A stretch of DNA of 64,000 nucleotides from CAJQQK01 sp963696075 (GCA_963696075.1 CAVOJD010000012.1:1-64000); one strand, 5' to 3'. Positions 8,651 through 20,411 are shown, counted from the stretch's first letter. Made by a program: numbers and translations. The notes: generated by a model from the letters alone, not told the origin.

Positions 8651-8727
8651 TGGTACCGCCTCCCTGGATTGAACAGGGGACCTCTAGATCCACAATCTAG
8701 CGCTCTAACCAACTGAGCTAAGGCGGC
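8651..8727 (-). tRNA. tRNA-His (anticodon GTG)
   Basis: The minus strand folds as a complete tRNA with encoded CCA at 8651-8653. The acceptor stem is GCCGCCT with AGGCGGT; the D arm contains AGCTCAGTTGGTTAGAGC; the anticodon stem CTAGA/TCTAG encloses the loop TTGTGGA, so the anticodon is GTG for histidine. The T arm stem is CCCTG/CAGGG around TTCAATC. The first pair is G1:U72, the discriminator is A73, and the base before G1 is A, so there is no encoded G-1. Loss of G-1 together with U72/A73 is known from alphaproteobacteria with a divergent HisRS. The gene marks the border between the mobile segment and chromosomal genes. Confidence 0.93.
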
Positions 8728-9286
8728 TACTGTCTCGGCGCGGCCAACCGGTGGCTGTCGCCTGCGCCGGTGCGCATCGACCGCGCACCATCAGGAGGGT
8801 GGATTTAGACGATCGAGACGCTGCCTGCAAGCCCGCCGCGTACCGATCTGAGATGTCTGGCTAATGCAGGCCCTTTTGATCAGATGGCCCCATGCCGCCA
8901 TCCAACAAATTGACCGACCTCATCCGCGCGACACATCCAGTCCCGGCCAGCAGGCCGGAAAACCTTTCGCCGGACCGGAACATGGTTTAGAGCAACCTGC
9001 AGCTGTCCGGCGTCCGGATTGATCGCGCCGGGTGCGGGCACCGGGCGCAAAACTCTTGGCAGCGGGGATATGGTATAGTCGCAAGGTCCCGGGGTACGGT
9101 TGTCGCCGTCGCGCTTGCCCGATGATCGCACACCGCCGCCACCCGAACCGCGTTCGTCTTGACGGTGAACCCGGACAATCGGCCCCAGCGGCCGGGCGGG
9201 TGAGTTAATCTAAGGGCCTCGGCGCCGACCGGACCGAAACTGAAACGCCGAAACTGAAACGCCGAATCTAAAATCATGACGACGAC
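8728..9286. other. Intergenic region ahead of the histidine kinase, with a 14-base tandem repeat
   Basis: I see no supported gene in this stretch. Close to the kinase start the unit CGAAACTGAAACGC occurs twice in tandem, at 9235-9248 and 9249-9262, about 25 bases before the proposed start codon. It could be a regulator site or affect the leader. No clear promoter was found by eye. Confidence 0.45.
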
Positions 9287-10576
9287 GTGGCTGTAACGAT
9301 GCTGAACGCTGTGACTGACATCGACAAGCCTGCCTTCGTCATCCGGCTGGACGGCCCCGAATTGCTCGACGCCAATGCCGCGGCGCGTGACCTGTGGGGC
9401 ATCGCCAGCGCAACCGAACTGCCATTCGCCATCGACGCGAATATGCCAGCCTTGCGTGACATTCTGAGCGAGGCCCAAGCCGCGGCGCCAAACGCCACCA
9501 CATCACGCCCCGAGCTGCACCAGCACCTGGTCTTCTGGACGCACCGCGGCGCCCAGCGCCTTGCTAGCCATTACCAATTGTCTCAAGACGGCGCCAACGT
9601 CATCGTCATTATCGAGGACGCCGTCGCGCCGAACCAATCCACGCCCGCCCCAGTAACGCCCGCCCGAGCGGTGCCAGCCCCAGCGATGCCCGCCACGGAC
9701 GAGGCCGCAATCGAACCCGCTGACCCGGCGCCAACGCCAACCAATGCCCTCGACCTGCGCACCATGGCGCACGAACTGCGCACCCCCATCGGCGCCGTGA
9801 TCGCCCTTGCCGATATGATCGACCAGGAGCCCTTCGGCTCACTCGGCGACCCGAGATACCGCGAATACGCCCGCGATATTCGCGACAGCGCCCACCTCGC
9901 CCTCAACATCGTTGCAGCAGCCCTCGAACGCGATGAAGGCGAAGAAGGCATCCTCCTCGGCGGCAACCGCGAGCTTGACCTCGAAGCGCTTCTCCACAAG
10001 GCCCGCCGCGCCCTGCGCCTGAATGCCCGCTCGGCGGGGCTCGCAATCGACATCCAAACACCGCCCGACATGCCGCACCTCCTGGCCAATGCCCCGGGCC
10101 TCAACCAGATCCTGCTCAATCTGATCGCGAACGCGATCAAATTTACCCCGCCCGGCGGCCACATCTCTCTCGCCGCCGCGCCAACGCCGTCCGGCGGGCT
10201 CGAAATCTTCGTAACCGACACCGGCATCGGCATGACCGAGTACGAGACCAGCGTGCTCGTCGAGCCGACAACGACATCCGAAAACAGCCGGACAGTGCAG
10301 TCAGGCCAACGAACGACCGAAGCAGACCCGCCAACCCCGCCCCAGGCAGACGCCTCATCGCCTCCGGCCGCCCCGGCGCCCAACACCGTCGACCCGCAAT
10401 CGGCTTTAGAAAAGCCGCGCCACCGCGGCATCGGTTTCACCCTGGTCCGCCGTCTCGCAGCAGCAATGGGCGCAACGCTCACCGTCACGTCTCAGCGCGG
10501 CGTCGGCACGCGTGTCGCCGTCACCTTCCCCGCGTCCCACGTGATCCCGAAACCCCAGACAGGGGATAACAGCTAA
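9287..10576 (+). CDS. Soluble histidine kinase with PAS-like N-terminus and unusual ATP lid
   Basis: From the GTG at 9287 (an ATG four codons later is an alternative) the product has 429 residues and no membrane segment. The N-terminal 110 residues look like a PAS-type sensor (IRLDGPELLDANAAARDLWG). A Pro/Ala-rich linker follows, then the DHp domain with phospho-acceptor His in MAHELRTPIG (about residue 164) and a CA domain with N box NLIANAIKFTPPGG and G1 box DTGIGM. Between G1 and the G2 box (GIGFTLVRRL) lies an abnormal Pro/Ala/Thr-rich insertion of about 60 residues where the ATP lid normally sits. No response regulator gene is adjacent. It lies three bases before the ABC permease gene, so the two may be cotranscribed. 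Confidence 0.85.
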   Translation: MAVTMLNAVTDIDKPAFVIRLDGPELLDANAAARDLWGIASATELPFAIDANMPALRDILSEAQAAAPNATTSRPELHQHLVFWTHRGAQRLASHYQLSQDGANVIVIIEDAVAPNQSTPAPVTPARAVPAPAMPATDEAAIEPADPAPTPTNALDLRTMAHELRTPIGAVIALADMIDQEPFGSLGDPRYREYARDIRDSAHLALNIVAAALERDEGEEGILLGGNRELDLEALLHKARRALRLNARSAGLAIDIQTPPDMPHLLANAPGLNQILLNLIANAIKFTPPGGHISLAAAPTPSGGLEIFVTDTGIGMTEYETSVLVEPTTTSENSRTVQSGQRTTEADPPTPPQADASSPPAAPAPNTVDPQSALEKPRHRGIGFTLVRRLAAAMGATLTVTSQRGVGTRVAVTFPASHVIPKPQTGDNS

Positions 10577-10579
10577 CCG

Positions 10580-12336
10580 ATGCTGCCCCCGCCACCCCCC
10601 AATCGCTGGGCCACCCTGCGCTTCTGGCGCCGCCCGTCGACCGTCCGGGTCGGCACCCTGGGCTCCGGCGTCTCCGGCCTCGGCTGGCTGAGCCTCCCGA
10701 TTGTCATCGTCATCGCCGCCATCCTGATGCCAATTGCCGCCATGCTGGTCCTCTCCATCACCGGCGGCGATGCCAATTGGGGCCACCTCTGGCGCAACGT
10801 CCTGCCGCGCTCCATCACGACACCGTAACGCTCGCCTTGGGCGTCGCGCTGATGACAAGCATCGTCGGTTGTCTGACCGCCTGGCTGGTCACTATGCACG
10901 AGTTTCCCGGCCGCGCCCTCCTCGACCGCCTTCTCGTGCTCCCCCTCGCGATCCCGACCTACATCGTCGCCTATTGCTACGTTGAGGTATTCGACTATTC
11001 CGGCCCCCTCCAGCAAACGCTGCGCTGGCTCATCGGCGCCGAGACCAGCCGCGACTATTGGTTTCCCGACATTCGTTCGATGGGCGGCGCCATCTTCGTG
11101 ATCTCCGCCGTCCTCTACCCCTACGTCTACCTCTCCGCCCGCGCGAGTTTCATCCAGCAATCGGGCCGCGCTCTCGAGGTCGCCCGCACCCTCGGCCATT
11201 CCGAGCTGGCCGTCTTCTGGTCCGTCGCCATCCCCCTCGCCCGCCCCGCGCTGATCGCCGGCACCGCACTCGCCATGATGGAGTGTCTGAACGACCTCGG
11301 CGCCGTCGAATACCTCGGCATCGAAACGCTCGCGGTCACGATTTATTCGACATGGATTCAGCGCTCCAGTCTCGGCGGCGCAGCCCAGATCGCGACCATC
11401 ATGCTGGTGTTCGTGTTCGCGCTGTTCTCGATGGAACAGGCCTCGCGCGGCGGCGCGCGCTATGTCGGCGCCGGCGGCAAGGCGCCGCCCATCGAGTTCT
11501 CGAAGCTGACCGGCTGGCGCGGCCTTGCAGCAGCTGTCGCCTGCGCAGTGCCCGTGATCTTCGGCTTCGTCATCCCCGTCGCCGTCCTCCTCGACAATAT
11601 CATTATTGTCGGCCTGGCAGACGTCCGCGCAAGTTTCCTCACGGCCTTGCGCAATTCCCTCACCCTCGCAGCCATTTCAGCCCTTCTCGCGGTTGCCATC
11701 GGCTGCATCCTGGCCTACGCCCAGCGCATCTCCTCCAGCGCCAACGTCCGCGCCACCGTGCGCATCGCAGCCCTTGGCTACGCCATCCCCGGCACGGTCC
11801 TCGGACTGGGTCTCCTCACCCCACTCGCCGGCTTCGACAACATCATCAGCGCCTGGTCCCGGGATCTGTTCGGCGTCTCCAGCGGCCAGATTTTCGCCGG
11901 CACGATGTTCACCCTCGTCCTCGCCTACCTGATCCGCTACCTCGCCGTCGCACTCGGCGCCATCGACGCCGGCTTCCAGCGGATCTCACCGAACCTCGAC
12001 GCCGCCGCCCGCACGCAAGGCGAAACGGCACTGACCATTCTCTGGCGGGTCCATCTGCCGATCCTCCTGCCCGTCCTTGGTGCGGCAGGATTGATGGTCT
12101 TTGTCGACACCATGAAGGAACTCCCCGCCACGCTCCTCCTGCGGCCCTTCAATTTCGAGACGCTGGCAACCGAGGTCTACAATCGCGCCAGCCTCGCCGA
12201 ATTCGAGGAAGCCTCCCTTGCTGCCCTCGCAATCCTGGCAGCGGGCCTCGCCCCGGTCCTGATCTTGCACCGCACGATGGCCGGCCGCCCGCAACGCCGC
12301 AGCAACCGTCGCCCAAAAAACTCACCCCCTTCATAA
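10580..12336 (+). pseudogene. fbpB: Iron(III)-type ABC transporter permease (FbpB-like), frameshifted near its 5' end
   Basis: The gene encodes a two-domain permease of the FbpB/SfuB type, which moves ferric iron handed over by a periplasmic protein through the inner membrane. The first frame (10580-10828) carries the first membrane segment (LSLPIVIVIAAILMPIAAML) and stops; the frame that continues to 12336 enters at about 10811-10822 with HDTVTLALGV and carries the rest of both domains. Two EAA-type loops are visible: EVARTLGHSELAVFWSVAIP and AARTQGETALTILWRVHLP, each followed by membrane helices. A single lost base explains the break. Binding-protein (FbpA) and ATPase (FbpC) genes are not in the window. 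Either a true pseudogene or a sequence error; the otherwise perfect frame favours the latter. Confidence 0.85.
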
Positions 12337-12470
12337 CATCGCCCGAATTGGCGACGCCCCCGCGACAGCTCTTGCGTAAATCGCGCGAATAACACAGCTC
12401 CTAGGACATCCGTTTAGCGATCAGCCCGCGTCCGTCGGGCCGATGTCGCTTGGCCAAGGAGGTTTGACGC

Positions 12471-13280
12471 ATGCCGCCACGCTTGAGCCTTTCAATATTG
12501 GCAGGCGTTCTGGGCGTTGTGTTTCTGGGCGTTGCGCTCCTGTCCGCCACGCCGGCAGCCGCCATGTGTGAGCCCGGCGACTTCGTCTGTCGGAAATTCT
12601 CCAACTCCGCCGAAACGAAACGCCAAAGCAGCAGCCGCTCGCAAAGCCGCGCCAGATCGGCGCCCCGTGCGAAAACCCGCACCACCGCCCCGGTTGTGGC
12701 GAAGGCGCCCGTGCCCGAAGAGCTCCCGGAGACCGAAAACCCGGTCCGCACGACCATGGCCGGGCCGATCGTCCTGTCACCGGCTCCAGTCCAGGTCACC
12801 ACCCTTTCCCCCGGCAGCATCGAGGAGGCGCCAAAGGACCTCTCGACGCTCGTCTTCGGATCAAACGACCGCATTGAATCGGCAACCGCCGTTTGTCAGG
12901 CCGCAAAGCACTCGCTGCGCCGCGTCGACTGCACCCTCGCCATGCATCGCCTGGCGTTGACCAGCGGCATCGGCAACGGCTGCCTGGCAACCCTCAAGGT
13001 GCGCGCTATCGAGCTTGCAAAGGACGCATCCGGGCGCTGGCGTCATGAAGAGGCAATCGCGCTGTGCGGCGGCCGCCTGATCCGCGAAACCGAGTTTTTC
13101 CCGGTCGCCGTTAACGGCCAGCCGCAGTTCGCCCTGCGCGAGCGTTACGAGATGATCGGCGGCAATCAGGACTGCGCCGCGCCCTATCTCGCAACCCGCC
13201 GCCCCCTCGATCGCGAATTCATGCCGTTGGGCCACGAACGCACCCAGCAACTGAGCTGCGGCACCGTCACCGCACGTTGA
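12471..13280 (+). CDS. Secreted protein of unknown function
   Basis: The 269-residue protein has a strong ribosome binding site (AAGGAGG nine bases before the ATG) and a Sec signal peptide: Arg near the start, a hydrophobic core (LSILAGVLGVVFLGVALL) and likely cleavage after ATPAAA. The mature part begins with a Cys-containing segment (CEPGDFVC), passes through a basic Ser/Arg-rich low-complexity linker (residues about 50-75) and ends in a domain with paired Cys residues (VCQAAKHS, DCTLAMHRLAL, NGCLATLKVR, ALCGGRL, QDCAAPYLA), suggesting a disulfide-bonded periplasmic fold. Neighbours give no functional clue. A hairpin follows the stop. Confidence 0.7.
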   Translation: MPPRLSLSILAGVLGVVFLGVALLSATPAAAMCEPGDFVCRKFSNSAETKRQSSSRSQSRARSAPRAKTRTTAPVVAKAPVPEELPETENPVRTTMAGPIVLSPAPVQVTTLSPGSIEEAPKDLSTLVFGSNDRIESATAVCQAAKHSLRRVDCTLAMHRLALTSGIGNGCLATLKVRAIELAKDASGRWRHEEAIALCGGRLIRETEFFPVAVNGQPQFALRERYEMIGGNQDCAAPYLATRRPLDREFMPLGHERTQQLSCGTVTAR

Positions 13281-13287
13281 GCTTGAG

Positions 13288-13318
13288 CCCCCGGCGCGGC
13301 CCATGCCGCGAACGGGGG
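13288..13318. terminator. GC-rich hairpin between convergent genes
   Basis: CCCCCG at 13288-13293 pairs with CGGGGG at 13313-13318, and CGCGGC at 13295-13300 with GCCGCG at 13305-13310, around a CCAT loop. It sits between the convergent genes ending at 13280 and 13354 and could act in both directions, although no T run follows. Confidence 0.45.
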
Positions 13319-13353
13319 CCGCAACCTGGGCCGCAACGGACACCACGGACCGA

Positions 13354-14319
13354 TCACTCAGCCCCACCGACACGCCACAACGGCTTCTCCCCGCGCTCAA
13401 CCCGCAGGAAGTTGTCGAACGCGTTTCTGAACCGCGCTGTGTGATTGTCCGACGTCGGCCCCGCGAAGTGCGCGGTCAACAACACGTTGTCCAGACCAAA
13501 CAGCGGATTGTCCGCCGGCGGTGGCTCCTGGTCGAACACATCAAGTCCCGCGCCGAAGATCTTGCCGGCCGCCAGATGCGCATAGAGCGCCCTTTCGTCG
13601 ATCACCGGTCCGCGCGCCGTGTTCACCAGGATCGCGTGAGGTTGCATCTCCTCCAGTTCGGCCTTGCCGATCATATGCCGCGTCGTCTCGTCCAGCGGCA
13701 CATGCAGCGAGATGAAATCGCTGTCGCGCAGGATCTCGCGCAGCACCCGGAACTTCACGCCGAGCTGATCTTCTTCGTCCTCGCTCAGCCGGCGGATGTC
13801 ATAGTACGTCACGTTCATGCCGAACGCTTTCGCCAGCCGCGCCGTCTTCTTCCCGATGTTCCCGAGCCCCACGATCCCAAGCGTCTTGTTGGCGAGTTCA
13901 TACATCACCGGCGCCGGCCCATTGCCCCGCCAGCGCCCGCCCTTGACGTTCTCGTGCTGCCACACGACCCGGCGCGCCACCGTCAGCATCAGCATGATCG
14001 CGTGCTCCGAAACCGAGATCGCGTTGGCCCCGCCATTGTTGCACACCGGCACACCGGCAGCCCGCGCCGCCTCCGTGTCGACCGCATCGAAACCGGCACT
14101 CAAAAGCTGGATCAGCTTGAGCTTCGGCGCCTTGGCATGAAACGCCGGCCCGACATCGACATTCGGATAGCAGGCAAAGTAGGACGCATCCGCCAGATGC
14201 GCTTCAATCACCGGATCACCGGCCTCAGCGACGATGGTCTCAAAACCTGTCGGCGCCATGCCCTTGGCAAGGTCGATGACTTTGGCGGACGGACAGGCAA
14301 CGATGATCTTCGGGCTCAT
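13354..14319 (-). CDS. D-2-hydroxyacid dehydrogenase (NAD-dependent)
   Basis: The 321-residue enzyme belongs to the D-isomer-specific 2-hydroxyacid dehydrogenases, which interconvert 2-keto acids and D-2-hydroxyacids with NAD(P)H. Seen in the sequence: the nucleotide loop GLGNIG (151-156), Arg236 in NTARGP that binds the substrate carboxylate, Glu265 in DQEPP, and the catalytic His284 in LTAHFAG. Length and order are normal. It is divergent from the RraA-like gene at 14529; the shared 210-base interval may control both. The exact substrate (glyoxylate/hydroxypyruvate, phosphoglycerate or another keto acid) cannot be read from these motifs, but the organic-acid genes around it fit a catabolic role. 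Confidence 0.88.
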   Translation of the reverse strand: MSPKIIVACPSAKVIDLAKGMAPTGFETIVAEAGDPVIEAHLADASYFACYPNVDVGPAFHAKAPKLKLIQLLSAGFDAVDTEAARAAGVPVCNNGGANAISVSEHAIMLMLTVARRVVWQHENVKGGRWRGNGPAPVMYELANKTLGIVGLGNIGKKTARLAKAFGMNVTYYDIRRLSEDEEDQLGVKFRVLREILRDSDFISLHVPLDETTRHMIGKAELEEMQPHAILVNTARGPVIDERALYAHLAAGKIFGAGLDVFDQEPPPADNPLFGLDNVLLTAHFAGPTSDNHTARFRNAFDNFLRVERGEKPLWRVGGAE

Positions 14320-14528
14320 GAATTTTGCGCTCCTTCGGTGGCCAGCCGGCAGCGCACTGCGAGAGAAGCGTGTCCGGCATCATGCCCCCGTTTAATCCCG
14401 CGCCCGCGCTGAAGCGCAAGTCGCTCCGCTGATAATCAGCCTCCTGGTCGCATTAACCTTTTGTGCTGCGTCATTTTTCGCTAACGAGAAGCCTCCCGCA
14501 TAGCCAGGAAGCCCAGGAGATCGCCATC

Positions 14529-15245
14529 ATGCCTCTGACTGACCAGACCCGCGAGAAACTGCGCAGCGTAAGTACGGCGACGATTTCGACGGCGCTCTTC
14601 AAACGTGGCCTGCGCAATCAGATGCTCCAGGGCGTCACGCCCCTTGATCCCGGTAAACCGACGATGGTCGGGGAAGCCTTCACGCTGCGCTACATCCCCG
14701 CCCGCGAGGACCTGAACCCCATCACCGTCTTCCAGGACCGCGCCCATCCCCAGCGCAAGGCCGTTGAGGAATGCCCCCCCGGCGCCGTCTTCGTGATCGA
14801 CAGCCGCAAGGACCCCCGCGCCGCCTCCGCCGGCTCCATCCTCGTCACCCGCCTCATGAAGCGCGGCGTCGCCGGCATCGTCACCGACGGCGGCTTTCGC
14901 GATGCCGGCGAGATTGCCGGCCTCGACATTCCCGCCTTCCACAACCGCCCGTCCGCGCCAACCAACCTCACCGTCCACCAGGCCCTCGACATCAACGTAC
15001 CGATCGGCTGCGGTGATGCTCCCGTTTTCCCCGGCGACGTCATGGTCGGCGACTTCGACGGCGTCATCTGCATTCCCGCCCACCTCGCCGACGAGATCGC
15101 CGCTGAAGCGGTTGAAATGACCGCCTTCGAGGACTTCGTCACCGAAAAGGTCAACGAAGGCCGCTCCATCCTCGGCCTCTATCCCGCGACCGATGATCAG
15201 ACCAAGATCGACTTCGAGGCATGGCGCAAAGCCAACGGCCGCTGA
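14529..15245 (+). CDS. RraA/HMG-aldolase family protein
   Basis: I start at the ATG at 14529, with GGAG at 14516-14519, giving 238 residues. The family includes 4-hydroxy-4-methyl-2-oxoglutarate and 4-carboxy-4-hydroxy-2-oxoadipate aldolases, oxaloacetate decarboxylases and the RNase E regulator RraA. The metal/substrate motif DGGFRD is present at 120-125 after the GIVT strand, and the following EIAGLDIPAF segment fits the family. Aldolase members split hydroxy-keto-diacids to pyruvate. The downstream CoA-transferase and malic enzyme genes, on the same strand with 55-base gaps, favour an enzyme of carboxylic acid breakdown over an RNase regulator. Confidence 0.85.
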   Translation: MPLTDQTREKLRSVSTATISTALFKRGLRNQMLQGVTPLDPGKPTMVGEAFTLRYIPAREDLNPITVFQDRAHPQRKAVEECPPGAVFVIDSRKDPRAASAGSILVTRLMKRGVAGIVTDGGFRDAGEIAGLDIPAFHNRPSAPTNLTVHQALDINVPIGCGDAPVFPGDVMVGDFDGVICIPAHLADEIAAEAVEMTAFEDFVTEKVNEGRSILGLYPATDDQTKIDFEAWRKANGR

Positions 15246-15300
15246 CCATCACTCTCTAACCGAGACCACCGCCGCACATCTCCAACCGTTAAGGAACCCG

Positions 15301-16549
15301 ATGGCAGCCCCGCTCTCCCACATTCGCGTCCTGGACCTCTCCCGCATTCTCGCAGGTCCGCTTGCCACCCAGTTCCTCGCCGACATGGGCGCCGAGGTCA
15401 TCAAGGTCGAGCGGCCCGGCACCGGCGACGACACCCGCGGCTGGGGCCCACCCTTCGCCATCGACCCGAGACGACGATGACCCCGGCCTCTCCGCCTATT
15501 TCATGTGCTGCAACCGCGGCAAGAAATCCGTCGCCATCGACATGGCCTCCCCCGACGGCCAGGATCTGATCCGCAAACTCGCCACCGAGGTCGACGTCGT
15601 CGTCGAAAACTTCAAGGTTGGCGGACTCGCCAAATACGGTCTCGACTACGAGACGCTCAAAAAGGCCAATCCCGCCCTGATCTATTGCTCGATCACCGGC
15701 TTCGGACAGGACGGCCCCTATGCGCACCGCGCCGGCTACGATTTCCTGCTGCAGGGCATGGGCGGTCTGATGAGCATCACCGGCGAACCCAACGCGACAA
15801 CGCCAGACGGCCACCACGTCGGCGGCCCCGTCAAGGTCGGCGTCGCGATCTGCGATGAGGTCACCGGCATGAACGCCTGCGCCGCCATCCTCACCGCCAT
15901 AATCCGCCGTGACAAGACCGGCGAAGGCGCCCACATCGACGTCGCGCTTTTGGATTCAACCGTTGCAGCCCTCGTCAATCAGGCCTCGACCCACCTCGTC
16001 GACGGCTCTGTGCCGGAACGCATGGGCAACGCCCACCCGACCGTCGCCCCCTACAACGCCTTCCCGACCCAGGATGGCCACATCATCCTCGCCTGCGGCA
16101 ACGACGGCCAGTTCCAGCGCTTCTGCAAGGTCGCCGGCATCGCGGAGATCGCCGAAGACCCCCGCTTCCGCACCAACCCGGACCGCATTCGCAACCGCGA
16201 CGCCTGGATGCCGATCCTCGAAGAAGCCTTCCGTTCAAAACCGTCCGCCTGGTGGATCGAAAACCTCGAATCCGCCGGCGTCCCGTGCGGCCCGATCAAC
16301 CGGATCGACCAGGTCTTCGCCGACCCCCACATCCAGCACCGCCGAATGCGCCGCGAACTTGCCGAACCGACGCTCGGCCACGTCGCCGTCACCGCCAACC
16401 CTGTCCGCATGACCGGCCACGACACCACGGCACCGAAAGCCCCCCCGCGCCTTGGCGCCGATACCGCCGCTGTGCTTGGCGAGATTCTCGAACTCGACGC
16501 CAACGACCTCGCCAAGCTCGCCCAAAAGGGTATCATCACCGGTAACTGA
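15301..16549 (+). pseudogene. Family III (CaiB/BaiF) CoA-transferase, frameshifted near residue 57
   Basis: Family III CoA-transferases move CoA between carboxylic acids by an aspartyl-CoA intermediate. The first frame begins at the ATG at 15301 with IRVLDLSRILAGPLATQFLA and GAEVIKVERPGTGDDTRGWG, the normal N-terminus, but meets a stop at 15478-15480. The +1 frame resumes at once with DDDDPGLSAYFMCCNRGKKS and continues to 16549 through the catalytic Asp in VAICDEVTGM, so one extra base at about 15466-15475 accounts for the break. Combined length is about 415 residues, normal for the family. It sits between the RraA-like and malic enzyme genes. Sequence error or recent mutation; the downstream part is otherwise intact. 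Confidence 0.88.
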
Positions 16550-16605
16550 CACCGTACAACGAGACCTTTCAACCGGTCCGGCCGTCGCAAGCGAGGAATG
16601 ACGCC

Positions 16606-18906
<2,301 letters not shown>

Positions 18907-18968
18907 CCGGTAACGGTTCAGGTCAGGGTGAGCTGGAACCACGCCTGCCCTGAACCATCATCACGGTC

Positions 18969-20411
18969 TCAGCCCTTGATCGCCGGCACAAAGCCAGCCG
19001 CCGCTGCATCGGCCTCGCTACAGAACCAGCGTTCGCCGCGAGACCGGCGCACACGCACCTGGCTGTAGTCCGGCGCCCAGGGCACGACGTACGTTTTCGC
19101 GCGCCGCGTGACCTGTCCCTTGATCGGACACCCGTCCGGCGCCTTGGCTTTCGCCCACGCCCACCGCGCAGCGCGATAGTCCGCCGGCCGCTCGGCCTCG
19201 CCCTGCCAGATGCCCCGCCGCGCCGCCCGCGCAGCCTCCTCTTGATCACCATAGGTGCGAAAGAAGAAGCCTTCCGCGAAGGCATAACCCGCACCCACAA
19301 CCGCCTCCGCCAGGTCCATGCCACCAGCCGTACAGGTCCCCTCAAGGCGCCCCGGCCCCGACCGGGCCAGATCGCGGCACACAACCTCACCCCGGCGCAC
19401 AAGATCACGCAGCGCCCGCCGCGCGCGCTCGCCACAGCGCCACGCCCGGCCTTTTGGGTCGCGGCAAACCTGCCCCAGTTCAACCGCCTCGACATCACTG
19501 AGCCGCACCAGCCAGCCGCCCACATCAAGCGTATCGCCCGATATCGCCCGCGCCCGCCCGCTCACCGTCTCCGGCACGGCCGCCAAGTGACCCGCCGGCG
19601 CCTGCGCCGGCAGGGGCGGCTTTAGCCGCCCGACCGACGCCGTCGTGATCGACGAAACACGTGGCCCATCCCCCATCAACCACCAGGCAGCACCGCTGAT
19701 CCCGATCACACCTGCAACGACAGCAGCAAAGCCCGCCACCCGCACCACATCGCCCCGCGCAAAGCCAGCCTTGCCCCAGGAACCACCTTGTCGACGTCCC
19801 CGCGCAACAATGCCGCGCGCCCACGGCGCAAGCGCAATCCCGAGCAACACAAGCGCCACAAGTCCGGCAAGCACCGCCGACCAATTGTCACCAAAACCCC
19901 TGATCTGCATCAGCGATGACGCCCCCGCCAGCATCGCCAGAAACCCGAACAGCCCCGAAATCTTCGCCCGCGTCGAAAGCGCAGGAACACCCACGCGCCA
20001 CTCCATCCCGATGACCCGTTGAACGAGACCACCGATCCCCGCGACGAAGAGCCGCCAACCGCGCGCAACCAACCGCCAGACAGCACCCGCAGCCGCGCCG
20101 ATCGCCTTCCCCGCCGCCCCCGCCAGCCGCGCGAGCCGATACCGCGACGCAATAAGCCCATGCCGCCCGGCATCCACGCCCTGCCGGCCCGCTGCCATGC
20201 CCTGCCGCCCGGCCTGGCGCGCACCTTCCACCGCAGCTTCACGAATGTCTTCGATCTTCTGGCGGCGCTCTTCCCGGCGCAGCTTCACCGTCGTGCGCAC
20301 ATATTCGTGCCATTCGAAGCCCTGATTGCGCCTCGGCCACCGGATCCATCCGAACATGGACCTCTTCCCCCTCTGAAAAATCCCGCCGCGAAAGCAGCGC
20401 CCCTCATTCAA
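18969..20411 (-). CDS. Membrane protein with C-terminal SNase-like nuclease domain
   Basis: The ATG at 20411 overlaps the stop of the kinase gene (ATGA), so the pair is probably coupled; an ATG at 20357 (MFGWIRWP) is an alternative. The 480-residue protein has a basic N-terminal region, an Ala/Gly/Arg repeat-like helix (RQGMAAGRQGVDAGRHG), three or four hydrophobic segments (about residues 145-270), and then an OB-fold resembling staphylococcal nuclease: SGDTLDVGG, VRLSDVEAVE aligned with the RLxxxDxPE motif (Arg and last Glu kept, Asp, Thr and Pro changed), and GRLEGTC aligned with the second catalytic Arg. A short C-terminal domain (YVVPWAPDYSQVRVRRSRGE, then WFCSEADAAAAGF) resembles the small sunset-type module. 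Catalysis is uncertain. Linkage to the kinase suggests it is a target or effector. Confidence 0.72.
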   Translation of the reverse strand: MNEGRCFRGGIFQRGKRSMFGWIRWPRRNQGFEWHEYVRTTVKLRREERRQKIEDIREAAVEGARQAGRQGMAAGRQGVDAGRHGLIASRYRLARLAGAAGKAIGAAAGAVWRLVARGWRLFVAGIGGLVQRVIGMEWRVGVPALSTRAKISGLFGFLAMLAGASSLMQIRGFGDNWSAVLAGLVALVLLGIALAPWARGIVARGRRQGGSWGKAGFARGDVVRVAGFAAVVAGVIGISGAAWWLMGDGPRVSSITTASVGRLKPPLPAQAPAGHLAAVPETVSGRARAISGDTLDVGGWLVRLSDVEAVELGQVCRDPKGRAWRCGERARRALRDLVRRGEVVCRDLARSGPGRLEGTCTAGGMDLAEAVVGAGYAFAEGFFFRTYGDQEEAARAARRGIWQGEAERPADYRAARWAWAKAKAPDGCPIKGQVTRRAKTYVVPWAPDYSQVRVRRSRGERWFCSEADAAAAGFVPAIKG

